Positions 1 to 8,216 of a stretch of 64,000 nucleotides of DNA are shown here, one piece after another; position 1 is the stretch's first letter, and each line of letters starts with the position of its first letter. This DNA comes from Candidatus Dormiibacterota bacterium (GTDB taxonomy: Bacteria; Chloroflexota; Dormibacteria; Aeolococcales; Aeolococcaceae), in contig PMOL01000008.1 in NCBI GenBank assembly GCA_003162415.1, forward strand, positions 186,001-250,000. The letters run 5' to 3'. A program made the translations under genes and the position numbers. The notes beneath the pieces are model-generated. The model was not told the origin of the DNA, did not search any database, and worked only from the letters and a program-made list of their open reading frames with translations.

Positions 1-126
1 GCACCCATAACGCGCCGTATCGTCCAAAAGGGTCTTCGAGCCAATTCGATCGTAGAACCGGCTGATCTCGTCGTGATTCAGGCTGGTGCTCGGGTTGTCC
101 GCCGCCACGTCACCGAGACTCTTCAC
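1..126 (-). CDS. Partial N-terminus, possible SAM-dependent methyltransferase
   Basis: The 42 codons seen here are an open N-terminal fragment that runs off the left edge. The GTG start overlaps the TGA stop of the upstream sugar-transferase gene as GTGA, so translation is probably coupled to it. The fragment contains FYDRIGSK, a stretch often seen just before the nucleotide-binding part of class I methyltransferases (R-x-Y-D-x-x-A/G type). No catalytic motif lies inside the window, so the assignment is an inference from this short motif and from the glycan locus around it. It could equally be another glycan-modifying enzyme. Confidence 0.45.
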   Translation of the reverse strand, partial: MKSLGDVAADNPSTSLNHDEISRFYDRIGSKTLLDDTARYGC

Positions 127-848
127 TGCTGAATTCGCTCTCTCGGCCCACCAGCAGGAGCGCATGACTCTCCGCGCCGACGAGAGCGACTTACCAACCT
201 GAGGGTATCCCACAAGATCGCTAAGTCATCGCGGAGGCCGGCGCGACGCACATACTCCAGTCCCAGCCTAATCTTCTCGGGACGAATCCGCTCCCGATAC
301 GTTCGATCGGGGTCCGGGCTACCGGCGAGGATTTCACCCTCGTTGTGGAACCGCAGCGATGCCCAGTCAGTGATACCTGGCCGGACGGAGAGAAGCGCCC
401 GCTCCGCATCAGAATAACCATCGACCTCGGACGGCACCTGTGGGCGCGGTCCTACCAGGCTCATGTCGCCCTTGACGACGTTGAACAGCTGGGGTAGCTC
501 GTCCAGTTTATATCGACGCAGTTGCCTCCCGATGGGCGTCAACCTGTCATCGTCGTCTGGCGTGCTAGGCCCTCCCACCATTTCCGCGTTTGCAACCATG
601 GTGCGGAACTTGAACATCTCAAACAGGCGACCGTGCAAACCCACTCTGACACCCCTGTAGATCACCGGGCCGTCGCGCTTCGAACCAATCAGGAGCGCGA
701 TGCCCGCCAGGACTGGGGATAGAGCAACCACGCCAGCGACAGCGGCCAGGACATCCAATAACCGTTTCGTGCGGCGATGTCTCAGCCCGAGGTCGGCCTC
801 AGAACGGCCCGTGGATGCACGCATGTCAGGTGATGCGCGCGAAGGCAA
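123..848 (-). CDS. Polyprenyl-phosphate sugar-1-phosphate transferase (WcaJ/PglC family)
   Basis: This monotopic phosphoglycosyltransferase would move a sugar-1-phosphate from a nucleotide sugar to undecaprenyl phosphate, starting a surface glycan repeat. The 241 residues contain the N-terminal reentrant helix (KRLLDVLAAVAGVVALSPVL), the FEMFKFRTM motif, the catalytic Asp-Glu in LDELPQLFN, and the MSLVGPRP signature. It is therefore intact, unlike the relative near position 5.5 kb. The annotated ATG overlaps the end of the upstream methyltransferase gene by 23 bases. A second ATG at 824 would remove the overlap and leaves the same domain, so the first eight residues are uncertain. It sits last but one in a minus-strand glycan operon. 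Confidence 0.9.
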   Translation of the reverse strand: MPSRASPDMRASTGRSEADLGLRHRRTKRLLDVLAAVAGVVALSPVLAGIALLIGSKRDGPVIYRGVRVGLHGRLFEMFKFRTMVANAEMVGGPSTPDDDDRLTPIGRQLRRYKLDELPQLFNVVKGDMSLVGPRPQVPSEVDGYSDAERALLSVRPGITDWASLRFHNEGEILAGSPDPDRTYRERIRPEKIRLGLEYVRRAGLRDDLAILWDTLRLVSRSRRRGESCAPAGGPRERIQQ

Positions 849-1599
849 TGTACGGATCGAACTCGAGACGCTCCAAACCCAACCGTCCGATACCCAGCCC
901 TTCCAGAAGCGCCATGGTCTCCCCCGGCCACAGGGGGTTGTCCAATTCGTCGAAGGCGATCACTGCCCCCTTGGGCATTCGCGGGAGAAAAATATCGAGG
1001 GCCACGCGGGTGGGTTCATACAGATCGAAGTCGAGAAAGAGGAGGCTTACGACCAAGTGTGGATTGTCCTCCACGAACCGGGGAATGGTCTGGACGGCGT
1101 CCCCGCGTGTGAGTTGGATCTTTGGGATGTGGCCGAGATAGCGATCGTCATCATGCAGCGCGATGAGCGCCAGCAGTTCCTCGTAGGAGTCAGCCGCGAG
1201 GTCTCCCCGTTTGACAGTCGGTTTGCTGTCGTCGGCTCCGATGTCCTTCCGGTGCGGGTCCGGGAATCCAGTGAAGGTGTCAAACCCGTAAATTCGCCGG
1301 GTCAGGTTGATTGGCTCGAGGATCGCACTCAACTTTGCCCACGACATGAGTCCGAAGCCACGATTGACTCCGCACTCCACAATCGAGCCCTTGACGCGCT
1401 GAACCAGCTTGAACAGCTCGTAGAGTGCTATGAAGCGGGTCAAGTTCTGACGGCGCACGTACTTTGGAAAGTTCTCGAGGCGAATTCCAACCGGGTCGTT
1501 CGAGCGCTCGAACGCAACGGCGAGCTCGGCGGCAACGCGCGCCTCCGCCTCCGTACGAAGAGCGGTGGATTCGGCGTTATCGCGCGAGCGAGCGGACAT
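826..1599 (-). CDS. TylF/MycF-type O-methyltransferase
   Basis: A 257-residue member of the macrocin O-methyltransferase (TylF) family, which uses S-adenosylmethionine and Mg2+ to methylate sugar hydroxyls. The family pattern is visible: a long N-terminal helix region, GSIVECGVNRG for the SAM loop, RRIYGFDTFTGFPDP for the acidic second strand, and VSLLFLDFDLYEPT carrying the metal-binding aspartates. In tylosin and mycinamicin pathways such enzymes act on deoxysugars. Here, lying among sugar transferase, aminotransferase and transketolase genes, it probably methylates a surface-glycan sugar. The substrate is inferred from context only. About 20 bases separate it from the upstream aminotransferase gene. 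Confidence 0.85.
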   Translation of the reverse strand: MSARSRDNAESTALRTEAEARVAAELAVAFERSNDPVGIRLENFPKYVRRQNLTRFIALYELFKLVQRVKGSIVECGVNRGFGLMSWAKLSAILEPINLTRRIYGFDTFTGFPDPHRKDIGADDSKPTVKRGDLAADSYEELLALIALHDDDRYLGHIPKIQLTRGDAVQTIPRFVEDNPHLVVSLLFLDFDLYEPTRVALDIFLPRMPKGAVIAFDELDNPLWPGETMALLEGLGIGRLGLERLEFDPYIAFARIT

Positions 1600-1621
1600 C
1601 GCTACCTCCTCCCGTCTGGAG

Positions 1622-2725
1622 TCAATTGAAGAAGCTCCGTATGGCGTTGGTGACGGTGATCACCTGATCCTCCTCGAGCTCGACCGTCAGCGGCAGGGAG
1701 AGCGCATGCAGCGCGAGTGCCTCGGTGCGTGGCAGGGAGAAATCAGGCAGGCCAATCGGCTGGTGATGGACGGGCACGGGCCACGCCGTCATGGTCTCTA
1801 TGCCTTGGTCCGCCAGGTGGGCGGCGAGCTCGTCGCGACAATCGACCTCAATGACATAGTTCTGGAAGACATCGAAGTACAGGCCAGAGTCGGACGGAGC
1901 GGGTGGGCGCTTCACTTGGTCGAGTCCCTCGAGGGCCTCGTCATACATGCTCGCAAGCTGCCGACGCCGCCCGATCCAGTCGGGAAGCCGCTGAAGCTTT
2001 AGGTCGAGCAAGGCTGCCTGCAGATTGTCAAGGCGGCAGTTCCAACCCCATCCGTTGACACCAGACTTCGACACTCGCCCGTGGTCGCGGAGCGCGAGGA
2101 GACGCTCAGCCAGGTCTCGGTCATTCGTGACGACGGCGCCGCCATCTCCGTATCCGCCAAGCAGCTTGGCAGGGTAGAACGAGAATGCCCCAGCAGCGCC
2201 CCACGTACCCCCGCGCCGTCCGGCGAACGATGCTCCCAGTGCCTGTGCACTGTCTTCCAGCACGATGAGGTCGTGGGCCTTGGCCACTTCCATCACTCGG
2301 TCCATCTGACATACCCGACCATTGAGATGCACGGGAAGGATGGCTCGGGTACGTGGGGTGATGGCTCGGTCCAGCAGATCGGGATCAAGGTTGTAGTCGT
2401 CGCCGACATCGACGAGCACCGGGGTCGCGCCAACGTGATGAATCGCCGCCAAGGTGGCCAGGAAGGTGTGAGCAACGGTGACCACCTCATCACCGGGACC
2501 GACGCTCAAGGCCTCGAGGGTAAGGCGCAGCCCGTCGGTGCAATTGCTGACCCCGATGGCGTGGGAGGTGCCAACGAAGGCCGCCAGATGCACCTCGAAG
2601 TCCTTCAACTGCTGGCGCATCATCAGATCACCGGCTGCGAGCACTCCGCGGACCGTGTCCATGATCTCCGTCTCCATATCCGCGAACGCTCGCGGATAGT
2701 CGACGAACTTAACGCGCCACTCCAT
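1622..2725 (-). CDS. DegT/DnrJ/EryC1/StrS sugar aminotransferase
   Basis: A 367-residue PLP-dependent aminotransferase of the sugar-modifying DegT family, normally converting a nucleotide-linked keto-sugar to an amino sugar. Visible family features are the N-terminal GTSHAIGVSNCTDGLRLTL cofactor-phosphate region, IVLEDSAQALGA with the Asp that contacts the pyridine ring, and SFYPAKLLGGYGDGGAV containing the Schiff-base lysine. The C-terminal region keeps the WNCRLDNLQAALL element. The gene overlaps the end of the transketolase C-subunit gene by 17 bases, which argues for co-translation. A keto-sugar made or extended by the transketolase pair could be its substrate, which is inference. Confidence 0.9.
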   Translation of the reverse strand: MEWRVKFVDYPRAFADMETEIMDTVRGVLAAGDLMMRQQLKDFEVHLAAFVGTSHAIGVSNCTDGLRLTLEALSVGPGDEVVTVAHTFLATLAAIHHVGATPVLVDVGDDYNLDPDLLDRAITPRTRAILPVHLNGRVCQMDRVMEVAKAHDLIVLEDSAQALGASFAGRRGGTWGAAGAFSFYPAKLLGGYGDGGAVVTNDRDLAERLLALRDHGRVSKSGVNGWGWNCRLDNLQAALLDLKLQRLPDWIGRRRQLASMYDEALEGLDQVKRPPAPSDSGLYFDVFQNYVIEVDCRDELAAHLADQGIETMTAWPVPVHHQPIGLPDFSLPRTEALALHALSLPLTVELEEDQVITVTNAIRSFFN

Positions 2726-3650
2726 TGAGTTCCTCCACGAGCTTGTCGGTGATCTCGCTCACAGTCTCGAGATTGAACCCGTGCTGGCTTCTGAGGTACT
2801 CGTGGCTTCCGACGGTGCGGTTGAACACATGCGCCAGGCCGATCCGCCGAAGCCTCGCCCTTGGCTCGGGCAACTCGGCGAGCACCTCCGCAACGGCCGA
2901 CCCGAGACCACCCACCACGCTGTGCTCCTCGAGCGACACGATCAGTCGCGTGCCGACCGCCGCGTCGATGACCGCCTGTTTGTCGAGTGGACTGATCGTA
3001 TGCATGCTCAAGACGCGGGCGGACGTCCCGTGACGAGCCAGATGGGCAGCGAGGTCGACCGTCAGCGGGAGGGCGGAGCCGGTGGAGATGAGTGTGATGT
3101 CGCCCCCGTCACGAACCGTAATTGCCTTGCCAATTCGAAAGCTGGGTTCGTCGTCGTGAACCACACGCTCGCCTGCTTTGCCGAGCCGCAGATATGCCGG
3201 ACCGCTCGCCTCCGCCAGGGCACGCGTGGCGAGCCGCGCCTCGACGGGATCGCCAGGCGCGACCACCGTCAACTCTGGCAGCGCGCGCAGGATCGCGAGG
3301 TCCTCGGTAGCGTGGTGACTGGCCCCCAGCGACCCATACGCGAGGCCACCCCCAACGGCCACCACCTTGACATTGGCCTGGTGGTAGCACACGTCGTTCC
3401 GAATCTGCTCGAGGCAGCGCAGTGTCGCGAAGTTTCCGATTGAGTAGGTGAACACAATCCGGCCTGACAATGCCATACCGGTTGCCAGACCGATCATGTT
3501 CTGCTCGGCGACGCCGGCGTTGACAAATTGGTCAGGGTGAGCCTCAGCGAAGCGCTCGATGACCGAATACCCGAGGTCGCCCACGATCAGGCAGACCCGC
3601 GAATCCTCGTCAGCGAGCGCTTCAAGCGTTTGAATAAATGCTGACCTCAC
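2709..3650 (-). CDS. Transketolase, C-terminal subunit
   Basis: A 313-residue protein equal to the pyrimidine-binding and C-terminal domains of transketolase. It has the pyrimidine-domain glutamate in NAGVAEQNMIGLATG, the SIGNFATLRCLEQIRNDV region, and the C-terminal EEHSVVGGLGSAVAEVL signature. Together with the upstream gene (4-base overlap) it would form a heterodimeric thiamine-diphosphate enzyme. Split transketolases occur both in archaeal-type pentose metabolism and in secondary-metabolite or surface-sugar clusters. Placement inside the glycan operon favours a dedicated two-carbon transfer in sugar synthesis, though a housekeeping role cannot be excluded from this window. Confidence 0.9.
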   Translation of the reverse strand: MRSAFIQTLEALADEDSRVCLIVGDLGYSVIERFAEAHPDQFVNAGVAEQNMIGLATGMALSGRIVFTYSIGNFATLRCLEQIRNDVCYHQANVKVVAVGGGLAYGSLGASHHATEDLAILRALPELTVVAPGDPVEARLATRALAEASGPAYLRLGKAGERVVHDDEPSFRIGKAITVRDGGDITLISTGSALPLTVDLAAHLARHGTSARVLSMHTISPLDKQAVIDAAVGTRLIVSLEEHSVVGGLGSAVAEVLAELPEPRARLRRIGLAHVFNRTVGSHEYLRSQHGFNLETVSEITDKLVEELNGVAR

Positions 3651-4507
3651 TCCCCCGCACCCAGCTCGTCGACGGCTGCAGCCATTTCGGCGTCATCGGG
3701 CGGACGGTAGTGCCAGAGCACCTTGCCTTCCATGAAACGGACCCCCTTGCCCTTGATCGTCCGAGCAATCACAGCCGTTGGTCTGCCGGTCGAGGCAGTC
3801 GCTCGATCCAACGCCTGCCGCAGGGCGCGGACGTCGTGGCCGTCCACGTCGAGCACGCGCCACCCGAACGATTCCAGCTTGGCACGTAGTGGCTCAAGCC
3901 TGAGAGTCTTCTCGACTGTGTCCAAGCTCTGGATCCCGTTGTAGTCGATCACAGCGGTCAGATTGTCCAACCCGTGATGGGCGGCGAACATGAATGCCTC
4001 CCAATTGGAGCCCTCATCCAGTTCGCCGTCGCTCAGCACCGCGAACACACGCCACGCCGCTCTGCTTCGGCGCGCCGCGAGGGCCATCCCGGTGGCGATG
4101 GGCAGGCCGTGACCCAGCGAGCCGGTTGACACCTCGACCCCCGGCACGCCGTGGGTCACATGCCCCGCGAAGACACTGCTGTCGCGTCCAAACTCTTCGA
4201 GCCGTTTACGAGGCATGAACCCGGCCTCAGCCAGCGTGGCATACGTGGCCGCGGCGGCATGACCCTTGCTGACGATCAGACGGTCACGATCCGCCCACGT
4301 TGGATCCGCTGGTCGGAAGCGCATGATGCAACCGTAGAGAACCGCCATGATGTCCGCCATCGACAGGCAGGAGCCAAGGTGCGAGGAGCGCGCGCGATGG
4401 ATCATGCGCACGGATTCCACGCGTATTGCCCGCGCGAGCTCACGAAGTTGAGCGTCGTCGAGCGCGGTCGGTAGGTTTCCATAATCGTCGCGGCCCACGG
4501 CCTGCAT
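3647..4507 (-). CDS. Transketolase, N-terminal (ThDP pyrophosphate) subunit
   Basis: The 286-residue protein carries the thiamine-diphosphate domain: HLGSCLSMADIMAVLY, SKGHAAAATYATLAEAG, GSLGHGLPIATGMAL, and the metal-binding GDG-equivalent LSDGELDEGSNWE with VIDYNGIQS following. I placed the start at the ATG at 4507, giving the usual length for this subunit and leaving a 12-base gap from the CapD remnant. The open frame extends upstream to 4663 but that part is low-complexity and overlaps the remnant. Its stop overlaps the start of the C-subunit by 4 bases, so the two subunits should be made together. Confidence 0.9.
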   Translation of the reverse strand: MQAVGRDDYGNLPTALDDAQLRELARAIRVESVRMIHRARSSHLGSCLSMADIMAVLYGCIMRFRPADPTWADRDRLIVSKGHAAAATYATLAEAGFMPRKRLEEFGRDSSVFAGHVTHGVPGVEVSTGSLGHGLPIATGMALAARRSRAAWRVFAVLSDGELDEGSNWEAFMFAAHHGLDNLTAVIDYNGIQSLDTVEKTLRLEPLRAKLESFGWRVLDVDGHDVRALRQALDRATASTGRPTAVIARTIKGKGVRFMEGKVLWHYRPPDDAEMAAAVDELGAGE

Positions 4508-4518
4508 ATCGCGGTCGA

Positions 4519-5165
4519 TCAACTGGTCTCCTGGCCTGCCGCGGAAAGGGGAGCAGGCGCTACGGCCGCCAGCAAGTCCTCCCGCAGGCGATCGCTTCCT
4601 GCCGTCGTCGCGTTGGCCACCAACTTCTCTATGACTCCGTCCCAATAGCCGGCGGAGCGACACTCCAGCCCTGCAAGTTCACCCACCTGCGGGGTTGGGT
4701 GCAGGCTCTCACCGGACCCGAGCAAAATCTCTCTGAGTCGCTCCCCCGGACGCAGCCCGGTGTACACAATGCCGATGTCTTCTGGAACGCGGAGCCCATG
4801 GAGCTGTGCGAGGCGTTGAGCAATGTCGGCAATTGCCAGATCTTCCCCCATGTCGAGGACATAGACACGCCCCGGCTTGGCGGTCGCAGCACATGCAACA
4901 CCAAACGAACCGCCTCGTCGACCGACATGAAGAACCTGCGCACCTCGCGATGGGTCACAGTCAGCGGGCCTCCTTGTCGTATCTGCGCCTCGAAACGAGG
5001 CAGCACGCTTCCACGACTCCCGATGACATTGCCGAAGCGCACCGCAGTAAACAGTGTATGCGACGTTCGTAGGCTCGCCACCAACAGTTCGCCGAGGCGC
5101 TTCGTGGCCCCGAGGACACCGACGGGATCGGCCGCCTTGTCCGTGGAGATGAGGACAAAGGTCAT
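4519..5165 (-). pseudogene. FlaA1/CapD nucleotide-sugar dehydratase remnant, 5'-truncated and frameshifted
   Basis: Reading from 5165 gives FVLISTDKAADPVGVLGATK, then VRFGNVIGSRGSVLPRF and TVTHREVRRFFMSVDEAV, which are signature stretches from the middle of the CapD/FlaA1 catalytic domain. Near 4885-4897 the frame is lost by one base, and the next frame continues with RVYVLDMGEDLAIADIA and IVYTGLRPGERLREIL, the usual C-terminal motifs. Nothing upstream of 5165 resembles the membrane segments, the Rossmann glycine motif or the early catalytic half. The gene is thus both truncated and frameshifted. The missing N-terminal type sequence appears on the opposite strand near 5988-6208. A sequencing error could explain the frameshift but not the truncation. 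Confidence 0.85.
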
Positions 5166-5375
5166 AACAGGACCCGGTTCCGCGTGATCGCGCCATCCAT
5201 GGGTGGTACATAGTCTGGCGGATCCAGTCCGGGGGGCACGCAGATAGTAAGTGGCTCCCCGGATTGAATTGTTAGCCGCGTCTGGAGGCATTCGGCAGCA
5301 AGGCCCGGCTGACGCCACAAAGCTCCCGCGACGAATTTGTGACGATTGATGGCTTGGGTTGGTAGGGACCATTTG

Positions 5376-5403
5376 GTACCTTCCCCGGAGCGAGGGGAAG
5401 TAC
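5376..5403. promoter_or_regulatory. Hairpin upstream of the truncated sugar-transferase gene
   Basis: GTAC-C-TTCCCC pairs with GGGGAAGTAC across a seven-base loop, giving a ten-base-pair stem with one bulged C. It lies 10-15 bases before a strong AAGGGAGG ribosome-binding sequence on the plus strand. It may be a leader hairpin, or a relic of the intergenic region rearranged together with the FlaA1 pieces. There is no T tract on either side, so a classical terminator is unlikely. Confidence 0.4.
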
Positions 5404-5426
5404 TCGGACAACAAGGGAGGTAGCTC

Positions 5427-6208
5427 ATCGCCCCGCACGATCGGGTCGGGCGCCTATTCGACCTCTTTGTTGCGGCAGTCGCCATCACGATCGCGATCCC
5501 ATTTGTTGGCTTGGCGGCTCTCTATCTGAAGGTCGCTTCGCGTAGCCCCGTCGTCATTCACGAGGAACGCGTCGGGCGGGGTGGACAAGCCTACCGGATC
5601 ACTCGCCTGTCATCCACGGGCGCTGGCCGCATCCTCGGCGTCTTGGGCATTTCTGTACTCCCTGAGCTCGTAAACGTGCTGCGCGGCGAGATGAGCATGG
5701 TGGGGCCGCGCCCCACTGCGGTCGCCGATGCCCCCCGGTTTACGCCGTCGGCAGCGCGGCTCCTGGAGGTTCGGCCGGGACTGATCTCCCCCGCCTGGCG
5801 GGGTCGGGGACGTCCGCTCGTGGAAGCCGCGGCTGATGAGCGAATTGACAAGGATGAGGAAGTCGCGAGCGATCGACTGATCGAGCTCCACTACATCCAG
5901 CACCGGACCATCGCCACCGACGCTTGGATCATCGCCCGGGCCGCCGGTTGGGTGGTGGCCCGCATCCTCGGTGCATTAGCCCGCGTCGTACGACGGGCGC
6001 TCCCGTGGCTTGTTGCCGATTCCTTCATCGCAGCTGCTGGCTTCGTCTTGGTCTACCTGCTCCGCTTCCTTGACACCCCCCACCCATACGGGGCGGCAAG
6101 TGATCGAGCTGCCGTCATCGCGATAGCGCTCATCGCTGTTGGGTTCGCGCTCGTGAACTTGGGTTTCCGACTCCACCGGCGCGCTTGGCAGTATGCCGCG
6201 GGCGTCTT
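5427..6208 (+). pseudogene. Sugar transferase without its catalytic pair, fused to a truncated FlaA1 N-terminus
   Basis: The frame opens after a stop at 5421 and reads GRLFDLFVAAVAITIAIPFV (reentrant helix), VIHEERVGRGGQAYRI, VNVLRGEMSMVGPRP and LLEVRPGLISPAWRGRGRP, all sugar-transferase signatures. The catalytic Asp-Glu-Leu-Pro segment is GISVLPELVN here, so the acidic pair is absent. From about 5988 the frame continues into LPWLVADSFIAAAGFVLVYL and GFRLHRRAWQYAAG, which match the first membrane helices of FlaA1/CapD proteins, and then homology stops at about 6208. The frame itself runs to 6368 but its tail is antisense to the DUF4012 gene. The only start near the strong GGGAGG is ATC at 5427; the first standard start is TTG at 5511, inside the domain. 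I regard it as decayed or very divergent. Confidence 0.65.
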
Positions 6209-6284
6209 CAGGATCTCAAAGCACCGCAGCGGATGCCACCGTCCCCGGACGCCGCCAGATAGCGGTGCAGCCGACGGCCGCACG

Positions 6285-8207
6285 CTACGGCGACGCCGCC
6301 CCCGCCACCCTCCACTGACGGTCGACGCTCAGGTCGCTCGCATATCGGTAGGCGCGGCCGCCGGGTAACTGCACCTCGACCGTGATCGGCCATGTGAGTG
6401 CGTTGATCTGTCGTTCCCAGTCAAGCTGGTAGCTGACTGTGCCGTTCGATGCCACATGCGCAAATGGACCGCCATACACAAACGTCAGCGCCGTGGTTCC
6501 GTTCACGTCGATGATGAGGTCGAAGGCGACCCACGGGCGGTTGCCCTCCGTTCCGAAGTCCTCGGGACTCTCCGATCGCGCGGGCGCGCCGTTCTGGCTC
6601 ACCTCAAGGTCCTCAAAGTGCGCCGAGGGCGGGAGGTACACCCTGACGTAGTCCTCAAAGAGCCCTCCGGTGTTGCTCAGCAATCCGGTCTTGGCCAGCG
6701 CCGCCTCGAGAGGGTCGTGATACGTCAAGGTCAGCCGATCCTGCACGTCTCCGTGTGCATCGACTATCGCACTGAGAGCGTAGCTCCGGGTCACGAAGAG
6801 ATCGCCTTTTGTGCCAGAGAGGTTTGAGTCGTCGACGAGCAAGGCGTCGCCACTCGGTTTCTGAGGCATGACTCCGCCGACACCGGCGTTCACGACCAGC
6901 TGCTCCAGGTGCGAGTCGTCGAAGAACAGCACGATGTGCTTCTCCGCGGCGCCTCGCTCCAGGGCAGTGGCGAGCGCGATCCATTCGTCTCTCGGCGTCT
7001 TGAGGGTGGCGTCGACCACGGCGTGCCCGAACGGAGCCAGGTATGCCTTGCCAGGATCCCCGGGACGGGCGAGGTTAACGATGTAGTTGAGCTCGAGGAG
7101 CGTGTTGGTCGCGCCGACCACCTGGGGATAGGGGGGCACCTGGACGCTGCCGACTACCTGGAGCACGTATGAAAGCGCGATCGGATCCACGTTGATGACG
7201 CCGTCCAACGGCTGCCCAGTGGCACGGGTGTAGAACTCGGCCGCCAGCGCGGCCGAGGTTGGAAAGTTGGGCGACCAGTCGGAGTCGGCCAGCACGAGAT
7301 TGGTGCCGGTGATTTCCCTGATGGGCGTCGGCGCGGGGATGTTGGTGACCAGCGTATCGGAGAAACCTGATGGCATGAAGTTCGAGCTGACCAGCTGACC
7401 ATCCTGGAAGACGACAACACCGACAGCACCGATGAAGCCACCACCACCGCGCTCCTCACCCGGGTTGGCCAGCAGAATCAGGTAGCGGTGGGTCCCGGTC
7501 CCCACGACACGGGGCAGCGTCTGCAGGATCGTGAGTCCGGCTCGAACCGGGCTGTCGAGGCGCTCCTGGGCCTGCTGCGCATCAGTACGCAGATGCTCGA
7601 TGGGCCCGAACAGCGAGCCGCTCGGGATCGCCGCCACCGCGGCGTCCAGCGAGGCAAGGTCCCCGAGCGCCCGCGTGATCGCTGCGTGCTCCGTGTTACC
7701 CAGGGAGGCCAGCTCCTTGATCACTCCGGAGCCGCCACCGGAGCCGCTCCGCAGGGCCTGGAGCACTGGGACGAGGTCGAGCGCGAGGCTGGTCCCATCC
7801 TCCCCGGCATGTCGGAGGGCGCGCACCGCGGCAACCTGCCGATCGACCCACGGAAGGTGGGCCAGCGCGCCGGCGATCCAACCGTCGTCGATCACTGATG
7901 AGCGTTGGCCGAAGTCCTGCTTGGCCTCGCCAAGCATGGCGGTGGCCGTGGCCAGCTGATCGGAGGTGGGATCGAGCCCGGCGCTGCGAAGGATGCTCTC
8001 GGCGCCCAGCAGGTCGGTACGGCCCTGCTGCAGCGCCTGGTACGCCGGGAGATAGCGAACGAGCGCCACGACGATCACGGCGACGGCTGCCCCGACGAAG
8101 CCGAGGACGATCGTGGACCGGCGCGACAGCAGCCCGCGACGATGCCGTCGCCGTCGCTGAGGGGTGCCGAGAAGCCTCGGTGGTCCGGCCCCGCTACCCG
8201 AGGTCAC
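6285..8207 (-). CDS. DUF4012 membrane-anchored protein
   Basis: A 640-residue protein with an Arg-rich cytoplasmic N-terminus, one transmembrane helix at about residues 30-52 (TIVLGFVGAAVAVIVVALV), a helical stretch, and then the extracellular DUF4012 domain, recognisable by LILLANPGEERGGGGFIGAV and the following beta-rich region with VDPIALSYVLQVVGSV. DUF4012 proteins are common beside exopolysaccharide genes in high-GC Gram-positive-type bacteria; their biochemical role is not established, and distant likeness to LytR/CpsA domains has been suggested. The gene ends convergently against the sugar-transferase remnant. It follows the secreted protein gene with only nine bases between, suggesting one transcript. 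Confidence 0.85.
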   Translation of the reverse strand: MTSGSGAGPPRLLGTPQRRRRHRRGLLSRRSTIVLGFVGAAVAVIVVALVRYLPAYQALQQGRTDLLGAESILRSAGLDPTSDQLATATAMLGEAKQDFGQRSSVIDDGWIAGALAHLPWVDRQVAAVRALRHAGEDGTSLALDLVPVLQALRSGSGGGSGVIKELASLGNTEHAAITRALGDLASLDAAVAAIPSGSLFGPIEHLRTDAQQAQERLDSPVRAGLTILQTLPRVVGTGTHRYLILLANPGEERGGGGFIGAVGVVVFQDGQLVSSNFMPSGFSDTLVTNIPAPTPIREITGTNLVLADSDWSPNFPTSAALAAEFYTRATGQPLDGVINVDPIALSYVLQVVGSVQVPPYPQVVGATNTLLELNYIVNLARPGDPGKAYLAPFGHAVVDATLKTPRDEWIALATALERGAAEKHIVLFFDDSHLEQLVVNAGVGGVMPQKPSGDALLVDDSNLSGTKGDLFVTRSYALSAIVDAHGDVQDRLTLTYHDPLEAALAKTGLLSNTGGLFEDYVRVYLPPSAHFEDLEVSQNGAPARSESPEDFGTEGNRPWVAFDLIIDVNGTTALTFVYGGPFAHVASNGTVSYQLDWERQINALTWPITVEVQLPGGRAYRYASDLSVDRQWRVAGAASP

Positions 8208-8216
8208 TCACGCAGA

